DNA from: Eubacteriales bacterium
GTDB lineage: Bacteria > Bacillota > Clostridia > Peptostreptococcales > Anaerovoracaceae
Length of the DNA: 7,086 bases
NCBI GenBank assembly: GCA_028702415.1
Contig: JAQVOT010000058.1
Span: forward strand, 1-7,086
Reading direction: 5' to 3'
Both the position numbers and the translations under genes were made by a program. Positions 1 to 6,574 of the stretch are shown piece after piece; the first letter of the stretch is position 1, and each line of letters begins with the position of its first letter. The notes below the pieces were generated by a model. It saw nothing but the letters and a program-made list of their open reading frames with translations, did not search any database and had not been told where the DNA came from.

Positions 1-424
1 AACGGGAACAGTCCTCAATGCCAGAATTACAGAACAGCTTCTGGGAAACCTTTTCTTTGAAGGATCTCCGCTTCACGATGGAGCGATAATAATTAGTGGA
101 ATGAACATTTATGCAGCAGGTTGCGTGCTGCCCCTCTCGAAGAATCAGAATATCAGCAAAGATCTGGGAACAAGACATCGTGCCGGCTTGGGAATCACAG
201 AGAATTCAGATGCACTGGTTCTCATTGTATCCGAGGAAACAGGAATAATCAGTATGGCGGAAGATGGCAAACTGGAACGTTTTCTTGACAAAAAAACGGT
301 AGAAAAGAAACTGCTGGATATATATCTAAACAGCCATATTGCAGGCGGAGGCAACTCAGCAGTTCAGAAGATAAGGGATATATTCAGAAATAAGGACGCA
401 AAAGAGGAGGAGAAGGATGCCTAG
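1..424 (+). CDS. cdaA: Diadenylate cyclase CdaA, C-terminal part (5' end outside window)
   Basis: This is the C-terminal 140 residues of the membrane-bound enzyme that condenses two ATP into cyclic di-AMP. The reading frame is open from base 2, so the gene starts upstream; the ATG at 101 is internal and is not the start. What remains is most of the DAC catalytic domain. The DGA motif (bases 77-85, within PLHDGAIII) and the RHR motif (bases 173-181, within GTRHRAGLG) are both intact, as is the VSEETG segment that follows. These residues bind ATP and metal in the DAC family. The N-terminal membrane helices expected of CdaA are not in the window. A hydrophilic tail rich in Lys and Glu ends the protein. 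The stop codon (422-424) lies inside the next gene, an 8-nt overlap that suggests translational coupling to cdaR. Identification is firm from the motifs and the cdaR-glmM context. Confidence 0.95.
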   Translation, partial: TGTVLNARITEQLLGNLFFEGSPLHDGAIIISGMNIYAAGCVLPLSKNQNISKDLGTRHRAGLGITENSDALVLIVSEETGIISMAEDGKLERFLDKKTVEKKLLDIYLNSHIAGGGNSAVQKIRDIFRNKDAKEEEKDA

Positions 425-797
425 AAACAAAAAAGGACTTTTGCTCATTTCTCTTTTGATTGCAGTTGGATTATGGATGTATGTAATGGGCAATATCGAT
501 CCGTCAACAACAGAAAGGGTAGGAGGAATCAAAGTTGAAATGAGGGGCACGGACTTCCTGGAGTCACAGAACCTTACGCCTACTCTTAACGGACCCAATA
601 TGGTAACGATTACGATCGAGGGTAAGAGATCACAGATCAACAAAGCAAAGAGAAAGGGAATTCAGGCTTATGTGGATGTAACGAACTGTGAGTACGGAAA
701 AAACGAAGGGAAAATTCAGATTCAAATGCCTGATGGAGTAACAGAGGTTTCCGTGGAAGCTATCTCCAGGGAGATGGCAAGGTTCACGGTAAAATAA
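417..797 (+). CDS. cdaR: Short CdaR-like YbbR-domain protein, regulator of CdaA
   Basis: This 126-residue protein has a single predicted membrane helix at about residues 7-25 after a basic N-terminus (MPRNKK), so the rest should lie outside the cell membrane. Residues of about 32-126 form one YbbR-type domain, with the recognisable elements IKVEMRG, VTITIEGKRSQI, IQAYVDVTN and a closing beta-strand pattern. In other Firmicutes CdaR binds CdaA and modulates c-di-AMP synthesis. The position between cdaA and glmM is the classic one. The start is ATG 417, with AGGAGG at 405-410, six bases upstream, overlapping the end of cdaA. The striking feature is length: family members usually carry several YbbR repeats (about 400-480 residues), while this has one. 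The stop codon is fused to the glmM ribosome binding site and no leftover YbbR sequence follows, so the protein looks naturally compact rather than broken. Confidence 0.85.
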   Translation: MPRNKKGLLLISLLIAVGLWMYVMGNIDPSTTERVGGIKVEMRGTDFLESQNLTPTLNGPNMVTITIEGKRSQINKAKRKGIQAYVDVTNCEYGKNEGKIQIQMPDGVTEVSVEAISREMARFTVK

Positions 798-802
798 GGA
801 GG
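795..802 (+). promoter_or_regulatory. cdaR stop codon fused with glmM ribosome binding site
   Basis: The sequence TAAGGAGG holds both the cdaR stop (TAA, 795-797) and a near-perfect Shine-Dalgarno (AAGGAGG, 796-802). It sits six bases before the glmM ATG at 809. It fixes the glmM start and suggests coupled translation of the two genes. Confidence 0.85.
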
Positions 803-808
803 AAATTA

Positions 809-2158
809 ATGGGCAGTTTATTTGGAAACGGGGATGTCAGAGGAATAGCCAATCTGGAACTGACACCTGAACTAGCATTCAATCTGGGCAAGGCAACAGG
901 ATATGTTCTGGGCAAAAACAAAAGCAAACCTGTCTTTCTAATTGGAAAGGATACAAGACTTTCAGGAGACATGCTTGAGGACGCCCTAAGCGCCGGACTA
1001 ATGGCAACGGGAGCCAATGTTATCAAGGTTGGAATTCTGCCCACACCGGCAATAGCATATCTGGTCAGGGCATACGGAGCCGATGCAGGCATTGTAGTAT
1101 CAGCATCCCATAATTCATTTGAATTTAATGGAATCAAATTCTATAACGGAGAAGGTTTTAAGATGGATGATTCATTTGAAGACGAGGTGGAGACAATACT
1201 TCTCAGAGACATAACTGTTAACAGTCACATCTCCGGTGATAAAATAGGCAAATGCCTTGATGCTGACGACGAGGCAGAGAATGAATATGCCGAATACCTG
1301 AAATCGACATTTGATGGGGATATCAAAGGAATGAAACTGGTTATTGACTGCGCCAATGGGGCAGCATTTGAAGTTGCAGAAAAGGTTTTCAGAGGACTTG
1401 GTGCTGATGTGACCGTAATAGGCAACAAGCCTGACGGAACCAATATAAATGACGGTTGCGGATCAACACATCCACAGCTCCTTCAGCAGACAGTGGTTGA
1501 AAAGGGTGCATTCATGGGATTTGCCTTTGACGGAGATGCCGATAGACTTATCGCTGCGGACGAAGAGGGTAAGTTAATTGATGGTGACAAGCTGATGTGC
1601 ATTTGCGCTCAGATGATGAAAAAAAGAGAAGAGCTTCCGGGAAACGTTATAATTTCCACCGTAATGAGCAATGCAGGGTTTCATAAGTACATGAAGAAAA
1701 ACGGATTCAATATTGAAATTACAAAGGTAGGTGACAGATATGTTCTGGACAAGATGCTTGAAGAGGAGGCATATCTTGGGGGAGAGCAATCCGGCCATAT
1801 AATCTTCCTGAATCACGCAACTACAGGTGATGGAATTCTGTCGGCACTGCAGGCCTTGCAGGCAGTAATTCTATCGGGAAAGAAGGCCAGCGAAGTTAGT
1901 AAGGAAATAGAATTATTCCCGCAGGTACTAAAAAATGCAAAGGTAAAAATCGAAAATAAAGGCAAGTTCTATAAGGATCCGGAAATCATGGCCCTGATAG
2001 CTGAGATTGAAGAAAAACTTGGGGAGGACGGGAGAGTCTTAATCAGACCGTCAAGCACAGAGCCTCTGGTAAGAGTAATGATAGAGGGTCAGAACATTGA
2101 AGATATTACCGCGATGGCTCAGAAACTGGCCAGACTCATTACGAAGAGATTCAGCTAA
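809..2158 (+). CDS. glmM: Phosphoglucosamine mutase
   Basis: GlmM interconverts glucosamine-6-phosphate and glucosamine-1-phosphate in the cytoplasm, the second step toward UDP-GlcNAc and peptidoglycan. The 449-residue length is normal. The alpha-D-phosphohexomutase signatures occur in order: the phosphoserine loop SASHN (catalytic Ser100), the metal loop DGDADR (Asp241, Asp243, Asp245), the sugar-binding loop GGEQSGH (324-330) and the C-terminal phosphate-binding loop (413-419). NINDGCGSTHP at 212-222 is typical of GlmM rather than of other hexose mutases. Some usually conserved positions differ: the N-terminal loop reads FGNGDVRG instead of FGTDGVRG, the residue after SASHN is Ser instead of Pro, and the phosphate loop reads RPSSTEP instead of RPSGTEP. 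All catalytic residues are present, so I expect an active enzyme. In other Firmicutes GlmM binds CdaA and lowers c-di-AMP production, which matches this gene order. Confidence 0.95.
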   Translation: MGSLFGNGDVRGIANLELTPELAFNLGKATGYVLGKNKSKPVFLIGKDTRLSGDMLEDALSAGLMATGANVIKVGILPTPAIAYLVRAYGADAGIVVSASHNSFEFNGIKFYNGEGFKMDDSFEDEVETILLRDITVNSHISGDKIGKCLDADDEAENEYAEYLKSTFDGDIKGMKLVIDCANGAAFEVAEKVFRGLGADVTVIGNKPDGTNINDGCGSTHPQLLQQTVVEKGAFMGFAFDGDADRLIAADEEGKLIDGDKLMCICAQMMKKREELPGNVIISTVMSNAGFHKYMKKNGFNIEITKVGDRYVLDKMLEEEAYLGGEQSGHIIFLNHATTGDGILSALQALQAVILSGKKASEVSKEIELFPQVLKNAKVKIENKGKFYKDPEIMALIAEIEEKLGEDGRVLIRPSSTEPLVRVMIEGQNIEDITAMAQKLARLITKRFS

Positions 2159-2173
2159 AGGGAGACGATTGGA

Positions 2174-4003
2174 ATGTGTGGAATAGTAGGATATATTGGC
2201 AGTGGTAATGCCAAGGAAAAAGTAATAGACGGCTTGAGACGTCTTGAGTATAGAGGATATGACTCAGCCGGGATTGCATTGCCGATAAACGGAGTGATTC
2301 GTATTGTAAAGGCTGTAGGTGAGCTTAAGAATCTGGAAGCTAGGATTTCAGACCCTTCTTTTGATGCTCCCATTGCAATTGGACACACCAGGTGGGCAAC
2401 CCACGGCAAACCAACAGAACTGAATGCTCACCCCCATGCCAACATGGACAATTCAATCGCCATTGTTCACAATGGCATTATTGAAAATTATCACGAACTC
2501 CGGGAGTGGCTGGCTGAAGAATACGGAATCGTATTCCAATCGGAAACCGATTCGGAGGTGATCGCCCATCTGATTGGCCTTTACTATGACGGAAATCTGC
2601 TGGAAGCGGTAAACAAGGCCGTTGCAGAGATGCGTGGCGCCTATGCTGTAGCCGCAATGTCAGCACAGGAGCCCGACAAGATTGTGGCAGTTCGTAAGGA
2701 TGCCCCTCTGGTTGTTGGTACAGGAAAAGGATTCAATATGATTGCCAGTGATGTACCGGCACTTCTGAAGTACACCCGTGACGTTTACTTTATTGAGAAC
2801 AATGAGACTGTAGTTCTGACAAAGGATATTGTTGTAATATACGATGAAAACGGCAATGAGGTTAAGCGTGATATACATGCGGTTGAATGGAAGGCAGATT
2901 CAGCTGATAAGGCGGATTATGATCACTTCATGCTTAAAGAAATTCATGAGCAGCCGGATGTTATACAGAAGACACTTCTAAACAGGCTGAACCCTGACGA
3001 TTCAATTAAACTTGATGATATTTCCATGACGAAGGAAGACATCAATAACATTAACAGGATTTATATCATTGCATGCGGAACCGCATATCATACAGGTCTT
3101 GTTGGTAAAATGGTTATCGAGAAGATGACAAAGATTCCTGTTGAAATAGATGTGGCATCTGAATTCAGATACAGAGACACATTTATTGATGACAAGACCC
3201 TGTTTATTGCTATCTCCCAGTCAGGAGAAACTCTGGACACATTGGCCGCGCTTCGTGATGCCAAGGACAGGGGAGCAAGAATTCTATCAGTAGTAAATGC
3301 GGTAGGCAGCTCAATCGCACGGGAATCACACGATGTGTTCTATACACTGGCGGGACCCGAAGTTGCCGTTGCGTCCACAAAGGCATATACAACTCAGCTT
3401 ATCTGCATGTATCTGATTGGCCTCTATATGGGATCGACAAATGGTACAATCGACAAGGAATACTATGACTACATGCTTAATGAGCTGAAGGAGCTGCCGG
3501 GAAGAGTGAATAAAATTCTTATAAATGAAGATAAGTACAGGAAACTTGCGGAAAGATATCACTTTAATGATCACGTGTTCTTTATTGGAAGAGGTCTAGA
3601 CTGCGGAGTTTCGTATGAAGGTTCACTTAAGCTCAAGGAAATCTCATACATTCCTTCATTCGCAATTGCGGCGGGAGAACTGAAACACGGAACAATTGCT
3701 CTGATGGACAAGGATTCCCTGGTGTTCGCTCTGGCAACTCAGGACAGACTCTACAATAAGATGGTTTCAAATATCGTGGAGGTCCAGGCCAGAGGTGCCC
3801 ACATTATCGGAGTTGCCAAGGAGGGTAAAACCGAAATAGAGAAGACATCCGATGATGTAATATATATCCCGCAATGTGCAGACGAAGTTGCACCGGTTCT
3901 GGCGGTAATACCCCTTCAGATATTCGCTTACTATGTAGCACTTGAAAGAGGATGCAATATTGACAAGCCGAAGAATCTGGCAAAATCAGTTACAGTAGAA
4001 TAG
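2174..4003 (+). CDS. glmS: Glutamine--fructose-6-phosphate aminotransferase (isomerizing)
   Basis: GlmS makes glucosamine-6-phosphate from fructose-6-phosphate and glutamine, the committed step of amino-sugar synthesis. At 609 residues it has the standard length. It opens MCGIVGYIG, giving Cys2 as the N-terminal nucleophile of the class II glutaminase domain after Met removal; TRWATHG (72-78) and HNGIIENY (99-106) belong to the same domain. Two SIS sugar-binding domains follow: ACGTAYH (300-306), SQSGET (348-353) and STKAYTTQ (401-408) in the first, then Lys486, Glu489 and His505 in the second. The C-terminus ends NLAKSVTVE with Lys604, which corresponds to the lysine that binds the open-chain sugar. 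The segment after KEISYI reads PSFAIAAGE where HAEAYAAGE is usual. GGAG at 2161-2164 serves as the ribosome binding site. The gap from glmM is only 15 nt, so no glmS ribozyme can sit between them. Confidence 0.97.
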   Translation: MCGIVGYIGSGNAKEKVIDGLRRLEYRGYDSAGIALPINGVIRIVKAVGELKNLEARISDPSFDAPIAIGHTRWATHGKPTELNAHPHANMDNSIAIVHNGIIENYHELREWLAEEYGIVFQSETDSEVIAHLIGLYYDGNLLEAVNKAVAEMRGAYAVAAMSAQEPDKIVAVRKDAPLVVGTGKGFNMIASDVPALLKYTRDVYFIENNETVVLTKDIVVIYDENGNEVKRDIHAVEWKADSADKADYDHFMLKEIHEQPDVIQKTLLNRLNPDDSIKLDDISMTKEDINNINRIYIIACGTAYHTGLVGKMVIEKMTKIPVEIDVASEFRYRDTFIDDKTLFIAISQSGETLDTLAALRDAKDRGARILSVVNAVGSSIARESHDVFYTLAGPEVAVASTKAYTTQLICMYLIGLYMGSTNGTIDKEYYDYMLNELKELPGRVNKILINEDKYRKLAERYHFNDHVFFIGRGLDCGVSYEGSLKLKEISYIPSFAIAAGELKHGTIALMDKDSLVFALATQDRLYNKMVSNIVEVQARGAHIIGVAKEGKTEIEKTSDDVIYIPQCADEVAPVLAVIPLQIFAYYVALERGCNIDKPKNLAKSVTVE

Positions 4004-4012
4004 CATAAAAAA

Positions 4013-4032
4013 GTGGCGGAGACCTCTGCCGC
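4013..4032 (+). other. Intergenic RNA hairpin between glmS and the kinase gene
   Basis: GTGGCGGA (4013-4020) pairs with TCTGCCGC (4025-4032) around a GACC loop, giving eight consecutive pairs, two of them G-U. Because G-U pairs become A-C mismatches in the complementary transcript, the structure is better in plus-strand RNA. No U-tract follows, so it is not a typical intrinsic terminator. An A6 run (4007-4012) precedes it. It lies 9 nt after the glmS stop and before the next ribosome binding site, a place where it could stabilise or help process the message. The function is unknown. Confidence 0.55.
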
Positions 4033-4044
4033 AGCTGATATTGA

Positions 4045-4049
4045 AAGGA
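4045..4049 (+). promoter_or_regulatory. Ribosome binding site deciding the kinase start
   Basis: AAGGA at 4045-4049, continuing as AGAG, ends six bases before the ATG at 4056. The in-frame TTG at 4041 has no comparable site upstream and would add five residues (MKGRD), so ATG 4056 is the better start. Confidence 0.75.
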
Positions 4050-4055
4050 AGAGAC

Positions 4056-5141
4056 ATGAAATACCAAGAGATACTGGCAGAATTCAACCTTGACAGCGAG
4101 CCTGTCAGCTGTGAAAGTTTCGGAAACGGACTGATCAATAAAACTTTCCTTGTTACTACGAAAAGCGGCAAGCGATATGTCCTCCAGAGAGTCAACGAGG
4201 AAGCCTTCAAGGATGTTCCGGCACTAATGGAGAACATTTCAGGAGTTACTGATTACTTGGAAAAAAAGGCAAAGGAAGAGGGAACTGCAGCCCATGTGAT
4301 AGCCCCGGTTAATACAAAGGATGGCAGCACATTTGTGAAATCAGATGGATACTACAGAGTATCAACTTTTGTGGAAAACTCAATAAGTATTGAGGAGCCT
4401 GAATCAGACGAGGATTTTTATGAGTGTGCAGTAGCTTTCGGGACCTTTATTTCGGATTTGTCAGATTATCCGGCAGAAACCCTCCACGATACAATTCCGA
4501 ATTTTCACAACACGAGAGACAGATACAGAATTTTTCATGAGGCACTGGATAATGCAAAGGCTGACCCGGACAGAGCCGGAAGAGTCGAAGAAGCTAAAGA
4601 TGAGATTGCTTTTGCATTGGAGAGGGAATCAGAGGCCGGAATTCTTCAGGAAATGCGTGAGAAGTGTGAGCTGCCCACAAGAGTTACACATAATGACACT
4701 AAGCTAAATAACGTACTTCTTGATGCGGATACAAGAAAGCTCCTATATATCATCGACCTTGATACGGTAATGCCGGGTCTGTCACTTTATGACTATGGTG
4801 ATTGCGTTAGATTCGGAGCATCGACAAGTTCGGAAGATGAGAAGGACCTTTCTAAAATCAAGTGTGACATGCATCTGTTCGAAGTATTTACCCGGGGTTT
4901 TGTGGCAGCCTGCAAAGACCTGACAAAATCTGAAAAGGAATTGCTTCCCCTTGGAGCTAAGATTATCACTCTGGAACTGGCAGTTAGATTCCTGACGGAT
5001 TATCTTGATGGAGACAGATATTTTGCAACTAAATATGATAATCATAATCTTGTTCGAGCTCGGGCTAAATTGGCACTTGTACGTGACATGGAAGAAAAAT
5101 GGGACGAGATGAACAGCATAGTGAGAAAGATATCCCAATGA
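4056..5141 (+). CDS. NahK-like N-acetylhexosamine 1-kinase (APH-fold phosphotransferase)
   Basis: This is a 361-residue cytoplasmic kinase of the aminoglycoside-phosphotransferase fold. It closely resembles bifidobacterial N-acetylhexosamine 1-kinase (NahK), which phosphorylates GlcNAc or GalNAc at C1 using ATP. Shared features are FGNGLINKTFLV (22-33, nucleotide loop), YVLQRVN (41-47, with a typical hydrophobic ATP-pocket strand), RVTHNDTKLNN (209-219) with the catalytic Asp214, IIDLDTVMPG (232-241) with the metal-binding Asp, and C-terminal YFATKY (322-327) and HNLVR (330-334). The length matches NahK (about 359). It follows glmS by 52 nt and precedes a sugar-kinase-like gene and nagA, which supports an amino-sugar substrate over an antibiotic one. 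The product would be GlcNAc-1-P or GalNAc-1-P, able to enter UDP-sugar synthesis directly. Substrate choice (GlcNAc, GalNAc, MurNAc) cannot be read from the sequence. Confidence 0.85.
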   Translation: MKYQEILAEFNLDSEPVSCESFGNGLINKTFLVTTKSGKRYVLQRVNEEAFKDVPALMENISGVTDYLEKKAKEEGTAAHVIAPVNTKDGSTFVKSDGYYRVSTFVENSISIEEPESDEDFYECAVAFGTFISDLSDYPAETLHDTIPNFHNTRDRYRIFHEALDNAKADPDRAGRVEEAKDEIAFALERESEAGILQEMREKCELPTRVTHNDTKLNNVLLDADTRKLLYIIDLDTVMPGLSLYDYGDCVRFGASTSSEDEKDLSKIKCDMHLFEVFTRGFVAACKDLTKSEKELLPLGAKIITLELAVRFLTDYLDGDRYFATKYDNHNLVRARAKLALVRDMEEKWDEMNSIVRKISQ

Positions 5142-5167
5142 GAAAGACATCAGGATAAGGAGGTAAT

Positions 5168-6523
5168 ATGAATTATTTAGGAATTGATATCAACATGAAA
5201 AATGTTCCACCCCTTGACAGGGAATTCATTCCTATGGGAGTGTGGATGATAGAGTATGAAAAAGAAGCGGAAAGACCTGTAGGTATCGCCATCGAAAGGG
5301 AAGATGGCAAAGTTACAGTGTTCGAAACAAAACTTAGAGACAAATCATTTGAAGCGGCAAATCTTAGATACCTGGAAAGATATATCAAATTCTGCCTGTG
5401 GAGTGTAGGTGGCTGGAAGGTTACCGTGTGCGGCGCAGACGAGGAAGTGCTAAAGGTAAAAAAGGATTATGTTCTGGGGGGAGTCAGAGACTTCGATGTG
5501 AATTTCATGATGAACACCTACGAAAGGCCTTTTGTATTTGAAATATGTGAACCCTCAGAGCTTCCTGAGAAAAACGATGCGGATAAATCCGTTGGGGGTC
5601 ACCTGGAGGGTTGCAGAATCGGATTCGATGCGGGAGGATCAGACCGTAAGGTTTCAGCGGTAATTGACGGTGAAACAGTCTACTCGGAAGAGGTTGTCTG
5701 GCATCCTAAACTGTCCGAAGACATTTCATATCAGTACGAAGGAATTCTGGATTCCTTCAGAACGGCAGCATCAAAGATGCCAAGAGTTGACGGCATTGGC
5801 GTCTCTACAGCAGGAGTACTTATCGGAAATGCTCCAATGGTTTCCTCAATCTTTCTGAAAATCGACAGAGGGAACTGGGACCAGGTGAAAACCGTTTATG
5901 ACAGAGCGGCTGCAGAAATAGGAGATGTGCCTATCGTGGTTGCAAACGATGGTGATGTTACAGCACTTGCCGGAGCCATGAGCATGGGAGTTGCCCCTGT
6001 GATGGGAATCGCAATGGGAACAAGTGAGGCAGGTGGTTACGTTAATGAAGATAGAAACGTGTTGGGATGGTTTAATGAACTGGCCTTTGCACCGGTAGAT
6101 CTCAATGAGAAGTCCATGGCAGATCCATGGTCAGGGGACAGAGGAGTTGGGGCAACATATTTCTCGCAGGACTGCGTAATCAAGCTGGCTCCTGAAGCAG
6201 GAATAAGCCTTGATGAGAATCTGGCGCCTGCAGAAAAACTGAAGCTTGTACAGGAAATTCTTGAAGGGAGTTCAAGCGAAGGCCCGGAAGCTGCCGGAGC
6301 AAGGAAGATATTTGAATCAATCGGTATATATCTGGCACACACTCTTGTTCTTTACGGCCTGTTTTACGATTTGAAATATATTCAGATACTCGGGCGTGTG
6401 GCTTCAGGCCTGGGGGGAGAAATAATTGTTAATGAATGTAACAGAGTTCTGAAAGAGGAATACCCTGATTTCGCAAAACAGCTGACTGTAATGCTTCCGG
6501 ACGAGAAAACCCGCCGTGTTTGA
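5168..6523 (+). CDS. Divergent ROK-family protein, possible amino-sugar kinase, probably C-terminally truncated
   Basis: The 451-residue product has a ROK-type (actin-like ATPase) core from about residue 150: phosphate loop GFDAGGSDRK (152-161), GVSTAGVLIG (211-220), VANDGDVTALAGA (258-270) with Asp261 at the catalytic-base position, GTSEAGG (284-290) and ILGRVASGLGG (407-417). It lacks the zinc-binding CxCGxxGCxE signature of typical ROK kinases. About 145 N-terminal residues precede the core; I do not recognise them as a known domain and they are not a helix-turn-helix. The start at ATG 5168 has a strong AAGGAGG (5157-5163). The protein stops at TGA 6521-6523 after DEKTRRV, but the same frame would continue for 12 more residues to a TAA beside the nagA ribosome binding site (see the separate entry). 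From context it may phosphorylate GlcNAc or a related sugar at C6, feeding NagA. A regulatory or inactive role is also possible. Confidence 0.7.
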   Translation: MNYLGIDINMKNVPPLDREFIPMGVWMIEYEKEAERPVGIAIEREDGKVTVFETKLRDKSFEAANLRYLERYIKFCLWSVGGWKVTVCGADEEVLKVKKDYVLGGVRDFDVNFMMNTYERPFVFEICEPSELPEKNDADKSVGGHLEGCRIGFDAGGSDRKVSAVIDGETVYSEEVVWHPKLSEDISYQYEGILDSFRTAASKMPRVDGIGVSTAGVLIGNAPMVSSIFLKIDRGNWDQVKTVYDRAAAEIGDVPIVVANDGDVTALAGAMSMGVAPVMGIAMGTSEAGGYVNEDRNVLGWFNELAFAPVDLNEKSMADPWSGDRGVGATYFSQDCVIKLAPEAGISLDENLAPAEKLKLVQEILEGSSSEGPEAAGARKIFESIGIYLAHTLVLYGLFYDLKYIQILGRVASGLGGEIIVNECNRVLKEEYPDFAKQLTVMLPDEKTRRV

Positions 6524-6562
6524 CAGGCAGTTGCGGCTGCCAGCCTGCCGAAAACAAAGTAA
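6524..6562 (+). other. Probable untranslated C-terminal remnant of the ROK gene
   Basis: Reading on in frame past the TGA gives QAVAAASLPKTK and then TAA (6560-6562). The alanine-rich helix-like tail fits the end of ROK proteins, where a glycine would be expected at the TGA (GGA to TGA is one base change). The TAA directly abuts the AAGGAG of nagA, the same compact stop-plus-ribosome-site arrangement seen between cdaR and glmM. I infer that the gene formerly, or in truth, ended here, for a protein of 464 residues. Confidence 0.65.
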
Positions 6563-6568
6563 AAGGAG
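6563..6568 (+). promoter_or_regulatory. nagA ribosome binding site
   Basis: AAGGAG ends six bases before the ATG at 6575 and supports that start. Confidence 0.85.
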
Positions 6569-6574
6569 ATAGAG

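Noticed and set aside
101..424. Separate 107-residue gene starting at ATG 101
   Set aside because: The frame is open back to base 2 and the upstream codons encode the conserved DGA motif of CdaA, so this ATG is internal.
3960..3965. Perfect TTGACA -35 box near the end of glmS as a promoter for the salvage genes
   Set aside because: No -10-like hexamer is present 16-18 bases downstream. The same holds for TTGACA at 285-290, 5214-5219 and 6520-6525.
4007..4032. Minus-strand intrinsic terminator (hairpin followed by T6)
   Set aside because: In the minus-strand transcript the two G-U pairs become C-A mismatches, and there is no minus-strand gene in the window that would need a terminator.
4782..5150. 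Longest minus-strand open frame (122 codons)
   Set aside because: It lies wholly opposite the conserved kinase gene, and its product has no recognisable motif, so it is a shadow frame.
6521..6523. Reassigned genetic code in which TGA means glycine or tryptophan
   Set aside because: The other genes use ordinary GGN and TGG codons with no in-frame TGA, and the kinase gene ends naturally at a TGA (5139-5141) at a length matching its family.
6524..6550. Possible terminator hairpin after the ROK stop (GGCAG 6526-6530 with CTGCC 6537-6541, or CAGGC 6524-6528 with GCCTG 6543-6547)
   Set aside because: No U-tract follows, the pairings compete, and the sequence is better explained as alanine-rich codons of the ROK reading frame beyond the TGA.
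6521..6550. TGA with a hairpin right behind it as a selenocysteine codon and SECIS element
   Set aside because: The loop lies closer to the TGA than usual for bacterial SECIS elements, the expected residue is glycine, and no redox role is known for this position in ROK proteins.
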